Of a DNA stretch of 19,768 nucleotides, positions 1-10,400 are shown one piece after another. Each line of letters starts with the position of its first letter. The stretch's first letter is position 1. The stretch comes from JAGMES01 sp023128035 (lineage in GTDB: Bacteria; Bacillota; Halanaerobiia; DY22613). The notes under the pieces were generated by a model. The model saw nothing but the letters and a program-made list of their open reading frames with translations. It made no database searches and was not told where the DNA came from. Where the stretch lies: NCBI GenBank assembly GCA_030627905.1, contig DAOVRZ010000108.1, positions 1-19,768 on the forward strand, read 5' to 3'. The translations under genes and the position numbers were made by a program.

Positions 1-1910
1 GATATCTCATACTCTTCAGAAACTATAGGTGAATTATTTACTACTGTAGATGTTTTATAATCTGCAATTAAACTCAATCTATCCGAACAGTTTTTAGAAT
101 AAACTTCTACTTCATAACTTTTATGAGCTTCCAGGCCATTAATTATACAAATCAAATTTCCATTTGCTTCTCCTATATCTCCATCATATGGCTTCCAATC
201 TGTAGAATCTAAACTACGCCATTTAATCTGATAATCTGATGCTTTAACTTCTTTCAAAGTTAAATAACCTTTATATCCATCCTTTTGATTACCCATTGCA
301 TCAAAAGAAATGATTTCTGGATTTGCTGGTAAAGTTGTGAAGTTATAAATATAATCACCCGTTCTATTGCCAAGAAAATCAACCGCCTGCAAAACAAATT
401 TTAATGATTTATCATATGGATATGGACTATATGTAATATTTCTCACAGAAATACCATTACCTGATTTGAGTAAAGCCGAACCCCGATAAAGCCTATAATT
501 ATATTTAACTCCATTAATATCAGAAAAAGCATTCCAGGTTATTTTCAAATTACTACCATCAGTTTTATAGTTTCTAAAATTAATACTAGACGGAGCAGTC
601 GGTGGCTTATTATCCATAGATATAGATAGTTCTTTTGAAACTTCTTGATTAGAATACTTATTTTTGTGAGAAACTAGAACGCTCAAAGTATAATTACCTG
701 AACTAAGATTGTTTAAAGCAAAAGTAACCTCTTTTTCAACACCTAAATCTTCATTAGCTGAGTATTCTACTTCTTCTAAATAAGTACCAACCACACTGCC
801 ACTTGTATCCTTAATTGTAAGCTCAACTATATCTACTCCACTTGGAGAAATATTCTCTTTTCCTATTTCTCCCCCGGTATCTTTAACCACAAGTTTTAAT
901 TTGGGATTTAAACCAGATTGAACTGCATCTTCAAAATCCATGAGTTCGCATTCTACAATCTGAGGAGGAAACTCATCTGTTATAATATGTACATTTTCCA
1001 ATATATCTTCATTGGCAACTGATAAATTTGGTGTAATAAGTTTAATACTCCCCACTGCTCCAATTTTTCCATAACTTCCACTGCCTTGAGATCCAGACCT
1101 ACTTCCATCACTCCCACTATATGTATCAAGCAATTCATCATCAATATAAACCCTTACTCTTCCCCCATCTCCCCCTGCACCCGAAACTCCTCCATTGCCT
1201 TTACTTCCTCGACTTCCATTATTACTTTCTAAATTTGCTGAACTGTTTAGCACAATTTTACTTGCCCGAATGATTATATTACCTCCATTACCTCCACTGC
1301 CGCCATTTCCACCTTTTCCACCTTTACCTCCATCGCCACCGTCAGGATTAACATTAGTTGCCATAAGACCAAAGTGAATACTTTCCATTTCAACTGGTCC
1401 AGATTTATCTTTTCTACCTGTCCATCCATCTCCACCATCTCCTCCAGAACCTCCATTGCCTCCATCACCACCAGACCCCCCTTTTGAAGCAATAACACCC
1501 GATAATGTCAAAGTCCCTTTTACATTTAATGCTAAATCACGACCATCACTTCCATCATGTCCAGTACTCCCATCTGTTCCGCCCGCTCCATTTCCTCCTG
1601 GCCAATTACTCTCCGAACCTGTTCTTCCATCATCTCCACCACTTCCAGATGATGCATTACTATAAGAACGTCTCCATGATTTTAAAGTACCATAAATTTC
1701 TGCATTACCATCCACCGTAATTGTAATGTCCTTACTAAATATAAATTCCCCCGAGCTGGTTATTTCAAAATCTCCATAGCAATCCAAAATACTATTAGAA
1801 TAATTTGTCGAAGTACTATAAACCATATCTCCTGCAGTAGCAGAAGCATTAATTAATAAAATCAACATTATAACATAAAGCAAAATCCCCCTTTTTGCAC
1901 TCACTGACAT
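1..1910 (-). CDS. Secreted glycine-rich (GGX-repeat) surface protein with Ig/FnIII-like domains, partial
   Basis: I translated the minus strand by hand from an ATG at 1910 to the left edge and found 636 open codons without a stop, so the C-terminus lies outside the window. The N-terminus is a signal peptide (KRG, then a hydrophobic stretch, then ASATA before GDMVY, residues 5-26). Residues about 89-282 are very glycine-rich: runs of GGD, GGN, GGS and GGK triplets, with further GS-rich segments. They are followed by an Ig-like region (about 290-430) and two fibronectin type III-like domains (PPTAPSSINF at about 436, and about 533-620). The ribosome binding site AGAGGGGG abuts ATG 1910; a GTG at 1904 is better spaced and may be the true start. 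The product is probably exported and extended or sheet-forming at the cell surface. No enzyme motif is visible and I do not recognise a named family. The reading frame is certain; the function is inference. Confidence 0.88.
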   Translation of the reverse strand, partial: MSVSAKRGILLYVIMLILLINASATAGDMVYSTSTNYSNSILDCYGDFEITSSGEFIFSKDITITVDGNAEIYGTLKSWRRSYSNASSGSGGDDGRTGSESNWPGGNGAGGTDGSTGHDGSDGRDLALNVKGTLTLSGVIASKGGSGGDGGNGGSGGDGGDGWTGRKDKSGPVEMESIHFGLMATNVNPDGGDGGKGGKGGNGGSGGNGGNIIIRASKIVLNSSANLESNNGSRGSKGNGGVSGAGGDGGRVRVYIDDELLDTYSGSDGSRSGSQGSGSYGKIGAVGSIKLITPNLSVANEDILENVHIITDEFPPQIVECELMDFEDAVQSGLNPKLKLVVKDTGGEIGKENISPSGVDIVELTIKDTSGSVVGTYLEEVEYSANEDLGVEKEVTFALNNLSSGNYTLSVLVSHKNKYSNQEVSKELSISMDNKPPTAPSSINFRNYKTDGSNLKITWNAFSDINGVKYNYRLYRGSALLKSGNGISVRNITYSPYPYDKSLKFVLQAVDFLGNRTGDYIYNFTTLPANPEIISFDAMGNQKDGYKGYLTLKEVKASDYQIKWRSLDSTDWKPYDGDIGEANGNLICIINGLEAHKSYEVEVYSKNCSDRLSLIADYKTSTVVNNSPIVSEEYEI

Positions 1911-2040
1911 CCCCCTCTTTCTAATAACATTCTTTACTTACTTTTTTCTACATTTTAATTTAATTTCCTTTTTTAAAGGGTTTTTTTCTTTTATCTTGAA
2001 GTAATTAAATATTACAAATATTTCTTTAAGAGGTGATACA
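1911..2040. promoter_or_regulatory. Divergent intergenic region between two secreted-protein genes
   Basis: These 130 AT-rich bases must hold the promoters of both the poly-glycine gene (leftward) and the NHL-repeat gene (rightward). Ribosome binding sites are clear: AGAGGGGG for the leftward gene and AAGAGGTGA (2028-2036) for the rightward one. I see no convincing -35/-10 pair on either strand. Confidence 0.4.
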
Positions 2041-2976
2041 ATGAGAAAAAACATTATTATCAGTTTCATTTTAATTATCTTTACTTTCTGTCTACCTATT
2101 TTAGATACTCACGCAGCAAATCTGACATACTTATACTCTGTTGCTACAGATTATTTCGAAAAACCATATAACCTAACACTTCAAAGTAATGATTTCTTAT
2201 ATGTTATTGATAAAGGAACTGTACTTAAAAGGTTTGATGATAAAGACATTATTGATTTTAAATGGAAACCATCAGAAGAACTATTAAACGTTCTGAAATC
2301 AAGTAATTTTATCAATCTCACTGTTGATGCTAACAATCTTTATTTTACCCTTGAAGAAAGACAAATGGTTATAGCAGATACTCAAGGGCAAATTATCAAT
2401 ACTATTCCTTTAGAAGACCTATCATGGATCTACAGTATTGCAGTTGACCCAAATACCAATACCATAGTGATAGCAGATAACAGCAAACTTTATCGTCTCG
2501 ATAAGTCGGGAAATATTTTAAATAAAAATAAGTATGCTGAACTCTGGCAGCCATGCGGCTTAGCAGTAAACAGTTATGGATTAATATATGTAGCTGATAC
2601 CAATAACCAAATGATTAAAATATTTGATCAAGATTTAGAGCTAATTTCTTCAATAGGTGGTGAAAACTCTGAATTTCATTTTAAACCATATGGCATAGCG
2701 ATAGATCATAAAGATCGCATCTATATAACCAATTTAAATACTCCAGAAATATATATCTTCAGTGCAAGCAATATCCTTCTTGATATTTTTGTTCCAAACA
2801 AACCTGAAGAGTTCTCAACCCCTACTGGAATTACTATTAATGGAGACTTTTTATATGTTGCAGATACAAAAAATAATCGAGTTCAAAAATATAAAATCGA
2901 TCATAAAACTTTAGACTTAATAGAAAATGGTGAAGACCCTGAACAAGAAAATAACGATGAAACTAAAGATAAGTGA
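2041..2976 (+). CDS. Secreted NHL-repeat beta-propeller protein
   Basis: A 311-residue protein starting at ATG 2041 with AAGAGGTGA five bases upstream. Residues 1-26 form a signal peptide (MRKN, hydrophobic core, cleavage near THA-AN). The body shows repeated NHL-type blades: a conserved GLAVNSYGLIYVADTNNQMI stretch, then GIAIDHKDRIYITN and GITINGDFLYVADTKNNRV, each with the hydrophobic-Tyr-Val-Ala-Asp-Thr signature. This implies a beta-propeller of about six blades. The last 20 residues are acidic and probably disordered. NHL propellers usually bind proteins or polysaccharides, and no catalytic residues are evident here. The gene is divergent from the poly-glycine gene and convergent with the lipoprotein gene. 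An extracellular binding role is inferred from the fold and signal peptide only. Confidence 0.88.
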   Translation: MRKNIIISFILIIFTFCLPILDTHAANLTYLYSVATDYFEKPYNLTLQSNDFLYVIDKGTVLKRFDDKDIIDFKWKPSEELLNVLKSSNFINLTVDANNLYFTLEERQMVIADTQGQIINTIPLEDLSWIYSIAVDPNTNTIVIADNSKLYRLDKSGNILNKNKYAELWQPCGLAVNSYGLIYVADTNNQMIKIFDQDLELISSIGGENSEFHFKPYGIAIDHKDRIYITNLNTPEIYIFSASNILLDIFVPNKPEEFSTPTGITINGDFLYVADTKNNRVQKYKIDHKTLDLIENGEDPEQENNDETKDK

Positions 2977-2981
2977 TCTCG

Positions 2982-3040
2982 TTCAGCTAAAGCTGAAGAT
3001 TAAAAACAATTCCCCCCACTTATAGAAGTGAGGGTCTTAT
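2982..3040 (+). terminator. Tandem hairpins downstream of the NHL-repeat gene
   Basis: Two hairpins follow the stop codon. The first is TTCAGC (2982-2987), loop TAAA, GCTGAA (2992-2997). The second is CCC-C-CACTT (3013-3021), loop ATAG, AAGTG-A-GGG (3026-3034), with one C/A mismatch, followed by TCTTATTT. The second can act as a terminator. Its sequence recurs near 18866, so it may instead be part of an interspersed element. Confidence 0.55.
3014..3040 (+). repeat. Copy 1 of a 27-nt interspersed hairpin motif
   Basis: CCCCACTTATAGAAG followed by TGAGGGTCTTAT. By eye, 23 of 27 positions match 18866-18893 with one gap. The short self-complementary CCCCACTT...AAGTG core resembles terminal hairpins of IS200/IS605-type elements, but that link rests on general resemblance, and no transposase is present here. 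Confidence 0.5.
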
Positions 3041-3052
3041 TTCAAAAGATAA

Positions 3053-3094
3053 AAAAGCTGTTAAGAAAGAATTGCATCTTCCTTAACAGCTTTT
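3053..3094 (-). terminator. Rho-independent terminator of the giant protein-lipoprotein operon
   Basis: A perfect 13-bp inverted repeat, AAAAGCTGTTAAG (3053-3065) and CTTAACAGCTTTT (3082-3094), starts 6 nt past the lipoprotein stop codon. On the minus strand it ends in CAGCTTTTTTATCTTTT, a classic intrinsic terminator. The plus-strand copy also ends in TTTT, so it may work in both directions and stop the convergent NHL transcript. Confidence 0.9.
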
Positions 3095-3100
3095 GTTTGA

Positions 3101-4447
3101 TTACCAGATAAAACCAGAAATACCTCTGGTGATTTCAATTGGCCAACCAGATTCATCGATAGCCTGCCCATCCACCATCCAGGTATAATACTCACCTGAT
3201 ATTAAATATTCCCTTATCATAGTCGAAGTTCCTACTTCCCAATCCGTTTGCTGTAAAGCATCGTTTTGATCATAAATAGCTATATTATAACCGTCTGCTC
3301 CTATTACCTCTGTCCAGGACAATTGATCATTCGACCTGCTTAAACCGGTTGGATAGTTCTCTAAAACCATTCCTAAAGAAACTATTACCACTGGTAATTC
3401 AGCAATTAATGTACCAGTATCATCGTAACCTACTACCTGGAATTGATATTCTCCAGCATCTGAGATTACATTGGCCAATTCATATCCTAAATCCAGATAT
3501 GCTACCGGATGGGTTGGGTCAAAATCTGGATCATCTGCATCAGCTAAATAATTTGAATCCCAAACTAATTTTGCCGTTTCTCCACCTGTACCCAAATAAT
3601 ATATCTGATACTGACTGGCTGATAAATCTTCCCACTTTAAGATAACCATCGAAATCTCATCCGTCAGATTTGTAAATGAAGCTAAAGAGAAAGAAGTAAG
3701 TTGGAAACTGTAGTCCCTTCTGACCATCTCTTGCAATAAATCCTGTTTATTAGTTGCTAAGGATTTTTTCAGAGGTACGGATAGGCTTTGCATATTTGTT
3801 GTACTCTGAATAATGACTCCAACCCCCAGCATTTGGTATGCAGAGATTTGGCCCAGATTATTTTCCCCTGCTGAAAGAATCAAATCCATCGGATCGATCA
3901 GGTAATGTTCCTCTCTTCCCCCTTCAGCTTTCAAAACATACATATCAGGAGTTAGATCTGCAAAGGTAAAACTACCATCAGCAGCGGTAACTGTCTGATT
4001 AGACCCCAAAGTAACAAGAACTCCTTCAACCCCCAAGCTATTCTGAACAACAATTTGACCAGAGACCTGAGCTAATAATTGTTTTGTTGTTCCTGATACT
4101 GTATTCGTTGGGGAGGATTTACCAGTGGAGTTGAAGGCAACCACCTTATAATAATAGGTAGTTGCTGGATCCACATTCGAATCTGTGAAAGTTATTACTC
4201 CAGTTCCTACATTCCCCACAGAAGTGGTAATATTAGAATTGGAAATTCCCCGAAAAACGGTAAATCCATCTTCATTATTAGAACGATCTTGCCAGATCAT
4301 GGTTATACTTGAACTTGTAACTTCTCCAACCTGTAAATTTGAAGGGGCATCTGGTAAAATTAGTGCTACCTTCTTAGAACAACCGGTTGCAATAACCACT
4401 AGTGTTAACACCAGAAAGAAATAGAGTAATCTACTATTTTTCATCAT
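3101..4447 (-). CDS. Surface lipoprotein with fibronectin type III-like and carboxypeptidase-regulatory-like domains
   Basis: A 448-residue protein whose first 23 residues are a lipoprotein signal peptide: MMKNSR, a hydrophobic core, then ATG-C with Cys23 as the lipidation site, followed by SKK. Residues about 33-120 form a fibronectin type III domain (PDAPSNLQV...SSSITMIWQDRS...TTYYYKVVAFNSTG). Residues about 126-200 resemble a carboxypeptidase-regulatory-like beta-sandwich (VSGQIV...GVLVTLG...TAADGSFTFADLTPDMYVLKAEG). The rest holds two weaker FnIII-like beta regions. The gene starts 12 nt after the giant gene stop codon, with AAGGGAG as ribosome binding site, so the two are almost certainly co-transcribed and possibly translationally coupled. 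ATG 4444 is an equally good start. It is probably tethered to the outer face of the membrane; acting as partner or anchor of the giant protein is inference. Confidence 0.9.
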   Translation of the reverse strand: MMKNSRLLYFFLVLTLVVIATGCSKKVALILPDAPSNLQVGEVTSSSITMIWQDRSNNEDGFTVFRGISNSNITTSVGNVGTGVITFTDSNVDPATTYYYKVVAFNSTGKSSPTNTVSGTTKQLLAQVSGQIVVQNSLGVEGVLVTLGSNQTVTAADGSFTFADLTPDMYVLKAEGGREEHYLIDPMDLILSAGENNLGQISAYQMLGVGVIIQSTTNMQSLSVPLKKSLATNKQDLLQEMVRRDYSFQLTSFSLASFTNLTDEISMVILKWEDLSASQYQIYYLGTGGETAKLVWDSNYLADADDPDFDPTHPVAYLDLGYELANVISDAGEYQFQVVGYDDTGTLIAELPVVIVSLGMVLENYPTGLSRSNDQLSWTEVIGADGYNIAIYDQNDALQQTDWEVGTSTMIREYLISGEYYTWMVDGQAIDESGWPIEITRGISGFIW

Positions 4448-4459
4448 CCTTGCTCCCTT

Positions 4460-7400
4460 CTAGAATAAATTTTGCTTTGGACTATTGGATGTTCTGATCA
4501 GTTCCGTCACTACACTTGCTCGACCTGCAACATTTACTGCCGATAATTCAAAATAGTAAGTTTCATATGGAGACAATCCTGTAATGGAGTAAGATGTTGC
4601 ATCTGGATAGATATTATATGACATTACAGTAATCTGATCAGCAGTATAGACCGTGATTTCATAACCAGTCTCATTCACAGAATCTGTCCAGGTTAAACCT
4701 ACTTGACTTCCTGAAATGACATCCCAATTTAGATTTGTTGGTGCAACAGGTAAACCAGATGTTGTTCCTAAAACAATACTGGTGTATTCAGAACTACCCG
4801 CAATATTTACTGCTTTCACTCTGTATTCATACGTAGTACTTGGTGTAAGATTTTCATCGATAAATTCAACTTGATTAAAGGCAGTGCTTCCAACTTCAAC
4901 CCATACCCCATCAGTATTAAGACGTTCGATTACGAATCCAGTCTCACGGTCTGATTGGTCAGTCCAGTTAAGATTGAGGGTTGTACTAATACTACCTTTC
5001 TGAATATATAAGTTGGCTGGATCTATCGGAGGTACATTACCAGCAATTGGTGTAGCCTGTTGAACATTCGAAGGTTGGCCTTCACCATGCTCATTTACCC
5101 CAACAATCCAATAATCGTATGTCTTACACTCCACATTCCAATCTATATAGGTATTTGAGGAAGTTTCAATAAGAAGAATTGGTTCTTCTTCTGCTTCTTT
5201 ACGATATATCCGATAAGTATCGGCTGTACTCAAATTCCAATTTAAGCTCACTGCTCCTGCTTCAGCGATTGGTGGGTGTAAATTAGTAGTTTCTGGAGTA
5301 CCAGGGATCACTTTCACCCACTGTTTCTTACTATAAGTACGTAATTCATCATATGTATAGACAGCATAGTAGTATAACGTACCGTTAATCGCCTCATAAT
5401 CTGTCATCATGGTTCCATTTCCATCAAAGACCACTTCTCCATCATATGGATCAAATGGAATAGCTCCTTCTTTCCGTACCACCTTCACACCAGTATAATA
5501 AGTCACTGGTTCATTCCAATTCAATTCGACTCGTCCATCTCCTGAAATAGCTGTTACATTAGTAACTTGATCAGGAGCAGAAGGCGCAACTTGCGTTGAA
5601 TAAACCACTTCCAACATCGGCTGCTTGGTTACGTCAGTTGCTTCCTTACCGTACAGTGTGAGTAACTGACCAGACTCCCAATCACCATCAATGGTCAAGA
5701 ACCAGCCCTGATTTGCTGTACCCTTTACCCAGGCTTTAAGAGCATCAGTTACATCCAACTGAATCTCATCGACTCCATATTGGGTATATACTATTGGATC
5801 AAATTCCACCACTGTAACTGGCTCAACACCTGAAAACAGACTTAGAATGTTATCAGCGCCTGTGGCCCATGGTATTTCCACACCTAAACGTGCATCTCGA
5901 TACTGGAAGTTTAAGCCGGTACGATAACCATCTTTAATACCGTAATATGGTGTACCCAAACCATCCGGATCAGAGATTTGATATAATTTGAAACGATAGG
6001 TTTGATCTGAATTACCGGAATAATCCTGTACTTTCAGTACCAATTTTGCCCGTTCAATCTCCACATTTGTTGGAATTTGATCGGAAGCACTACCCATTAG
6101 TTCAGGATAATACATCCAAAGATCAGATGCTCGACCACTGAAACCTCTACCAATCAGTAAATCTGCTCCATTCCAACCAGTATAAAGATCACTGCGCCAG
6201 ATTTGTGCTATATTCAATCTGGTTATAAGGCTACCGTTACCAGGTTGATAACGGAAAATCTCTTTGTTATATCCAATAGAACCCATTACATTGGCAATAC
6301 CATAGGCAGGAAGTAATTGTTTACCCGTCAAATTCATCGGATAGATAGCGTAATAATAGGTTCCTGCAGCCAAATTCTCATCTACGACCAGATTACCCAT
6401 GCCCTGATAAACAATCTCTCCATCCGTTGCAGATGTCGGATAGTCATTGGTATTTCGAACAACCACAAAGGATTCTAAATCATCTTTTAGCACTTCCCAG
6501 AAAAGAACAACGCTATTGTAATCACTGGATATCTGTAAATTAGAGATAACTTCTGCCAAATCAACAGATAATGTAACTCCTGTCGTATCTGTTGCACCAT
6601 CATTATCTGTTACTTGAACTCCGATGGTGTAGTTTCCTTGATCTGCAAAGGTATGGGTAATAGTTACTCCAGTACCATCATCATAAAGACCATCATTATC
6701 CAAATCCCATGCATAACCAGTAATTGTTCCATCCACATCTGTTGAACCAGACGCGTCAAAAGTAATTAAATCACCTGTAAACGGAGTTTGAACATCGTAC
6801 GTAATCGTTGCCGTTGGATTTACATTTTGAACTTCCAGCGTACACGGAATACTTATTATCGAACAATTAGGTACGTTATGACCAATCTCCAGATTTGTAG
6901 TATAAGTACCTAAGGAATTATTACTGTAGAAAGTAATATCCACACTTGTACTTCCACCTGCTGGAATAACTCCCCTTTGAGGAGTGGTTTGAACCCATAA
7001 TGGTTCAGTACTTAATTGAACAAGAGCAAACTCCAGATCAGAACCTCCAGTATTTTGAATAGTTAAGCCTCTGGTAACAGTATTTCCTCTAAGGAGCATT
7101 TCGGTAAAGCTTTCAGGGTTTATAGAAATTTGTGGTGATAATACTACACTCACGATAAAATCATACGTAGTAACCGCACCATCATCATCTGTCAGTTTCA
7201 AGCTGATTGGATAATCTCCAACTACACTAAAGGTATGGATCAAGGTTGAACCAGTACCATCATCATAAAGTCCGTCCTGATCCAGACACCATTCATAACT
7301 AACGATCTGACCATCATCATCAGTAGATTGAGTTGCATCAAATGTTGCTGAAAAACCCGAATAAGATGAATCATAATCGACAGCGGCAACTGGCGGCAAA

Positions 7401-10400
7401 TTCTCTACTGTTAACTCTATTGGTATGATAAGTGGTGAAACAGCATTTGTTCCATTGTGAGCAATTTCAAGCTGTACAGTGTATAGATCTGACTTCTGAC
7501 CGCTCGCATCGATTGTTGCAGTAATATCTACATTTCCTCCAACTGGAATAGTTCCAGATGTCTGAGAAATGTTTAACCACTTAGAATACTTAGCTATTTT
7601 GACTGCTAGACCGTCCTTTGCATAAACTTCATTGTAAGCGATCTGAACCCCTTGATCCCGGGTAGCATTTTGAATCCCTACTGTTGCTCCATCGACAACA
7701 TCACCCATTGTCTGATAATAGAAGAATATGGTTCCATCTCGCTTTAAAACAATTTGAAATGTGTAATTACTACTAAAGTTTATATGTCTTATTGCGTTAA
7801 ATTGAATAATGGTCTGGTCTACTTCATTTAAATAATAAATATCACCAGAACTAGCTGGATTTAAGTCATCAAAGAATGCAGCGATCAGGTTTTCAGGGCA
7901 AGAACTACCGGGTAAATTACCATTGGAATAATCCATCACTCCACTTCCAACAGTGATATATCCATTGGAATTAACGTAAATAGTATTATAAGTTGATCCA
8001 TAGAATGGAAAATCAAAGTTCAATGTTACTGGTTCATTTGCATCGTCAGAAGTTGAAATTTGATTGAGTCGAGTTCCTGTTGAACTGATATCATTCCAGA
8101 CAAATATTGGTCCATTCGAAGCATCTGAATCAATCCAACTATAACCTTCACCTGTTGAAGGATAAACTGTTGCAATCTGGTATTGCAATTCGCCTGTACC
8201 TATATTGGAAATCGCGACATTTTTGGTAATAATATCATTGATATGCACTGATTCAGCTAAAGACTCTGGCGCTACTGAAATTTTGGGATGATTCACTACA
8301 TCAATGGTTACAGTTTCAGTTGCAGTCCCTCCATCATTGTCGGTAACTTGAAGACCCACAATGTAACTTCCAACTGTTGCAAAAGAAGTTGTTACACTAA
8401 CAGTTGTTCCATCATCGTACACACCGTCATTATTTAGATCCCAAGCATAACTTGTGATGGTTCCATCGAAATCTGTAGTACCAGAAGCATCCAGAGTAAT
8501 CTCTTCACCCGGTTCTGGAGATTCTGGGTTTACTGTAATATCGGTTACTGGCAGAGCATTCTGAACTTCAACAGTAATGGTTTGAATCGCTATAGCACCA
8601 TCATTATCTGTTACTCTTATTCCGATAGTATAAATTCCACTAGACACAAAGGCATGTGCCACGGTAGAACCAGTTCCATCATCAAATAAACCATCGTTAT
8701 TTAGATCCCAGGCATATGTTTGGATATACCCATCTACATCAGCAGAATCTAAACCACTAAAGGTTATCGTTTCTCCAGAAATAGGTATCACTGGTGTATA
8801 AGTTATATTAGCAACTGGTGCAGCATTGGTTACATCCATAGTACAAGAAATCTTCAATGGATTGGTAGCACTTGGTGCATTATGTTTCAATGCAATTACA
8901 CCGTCATAACTACCTGAAGGCCTTAAACCAGGCCTAAATGTTACATCCACAGTTGTACTTCCATTAGCAGGAACTATAACCGATGATTGTCCTACTTCTA
9001 ACCATAACGCTATATTGGTAAATTGAACCGCATATTGTTGTTTATCAAAATAATAATATCTATCGAACTCAGGATGAAGAGTAGTTGTTCCATCAGGATC
9101 CTGAATTCCAACATCATATTGGGCTATGTGGTAACCAGTCAAATCTTTGTAGTAAATTATAATATTTCCCTCGTAATCCAAGACCACCTGGAAAGTCACT
9201 GTAATACCAGCATTCGTCTCACTCATAACCTCATTATATTGGATGATAATCTGTTTACCATCATCCAAATAATAAATATCTCCGGAAATTGATGGATCAA
9301 AATTATGCCATAAAGCTGCAATTGCTCCAGGGTAGAACGTCGTTGGAAAACCACCAATCATTTCACTGGCTACTCCTCGCTCAAAGGTAATCATACCTTC
9401 TGAAGAAACATAAATAGTATCAAAAGCATGCCCATAAAATGGGAATCCAAAACTAATTTCCACAGGTTCAAAGTTTAAATCACTATTTGAAATTTTATTT
9501 AACAAAATTCCTGTAGCACTAATGTCATTCCAGACATACTGAGGTCCAATAGGATCCTCAGATGTTAAGCACTGATAGGTATATGCTTCTTTTGGTAAAC
9601 GACTAAGTTGAACATTTAGATCAGAATCACCTGTATTTTCAATTGTCAATGTGCTGCTTACAGTATTACCCCGCGCTACACTTTGAGCTAAGGTATTCGG
9701 TGTTACGGTAATATGTGGTGGTTCAATAACATCTACAGTAACGTTATGAACGGTAACCTCACCATCATCATCGACCAACTCTAAACTAATTGGATAACTT
9801 CCAACTGTACTAAAGATATGATCAATAATTGTTTCTATACCCTCATCAAATAAACCATCATTATCTAAATCCCATCCATAACTTACAATCTTACCATCTT
9901 TATCAGTTGATCCGGTAGCATCAAAGGTTACAGTATAACCTTTATAAAGATAACCGTGACTAATATCTGCTACTGGAGGTAAGTTATTTACTGTCAGTTG
10001 CATCGGAATAATGAGTGGATTAGCTTGATTGTTCGCATTATGCACAATTTCAAATTCGGCATAATAATTTTGTGATTTCAAAACGGAACTATCTATAGTA
10101 AATGGAATATCAATAGAATTTCCTGCCACAATAGTTCCTGAATTTTGAGTTAATTCTATCCAAATTGGTTGATTAACAAGCCGGATAGCAAGTCCATTTT
10201 TAATGTAAGCATCTTTAAAGACAACTTCTAAACCATCCTTACCATCAAAATTTTGAATACCTATAAGAGACTGAGCACATTCACCTTTCATATTTTCATA
10301 ATAGAAAGTAATACTTCCATCTTTCGCTAAAACAATTTGGAAGGTGTAGGTACCCGTATTATTTAGATCCGCAACATTAGTGTACTGAAAAATCACTCGG

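Noticed and set aside
1274..1498. Minus-strand open frame rich in Val, Glu and Met
   Set aside because: It is a shifted frame within the poly-glycine gene, produced by the same GGT/GGA repeat.
1195..1720. Proline-rich and His-rich plus-strand open frames
   Set aside because: They are antisense to the GGX-repeat region; GGN and GGT glycine codons read as proline-rich on the other strand. No ribosome binding sites, and the minus frame is continuous with a signal peptide.
1996..2024. TTGAAG/TATTTC promoter for the NHL-repeat gene
   Set aside because: The -10 matches only three of six positions and the start would fall inside the ribosome binding site.
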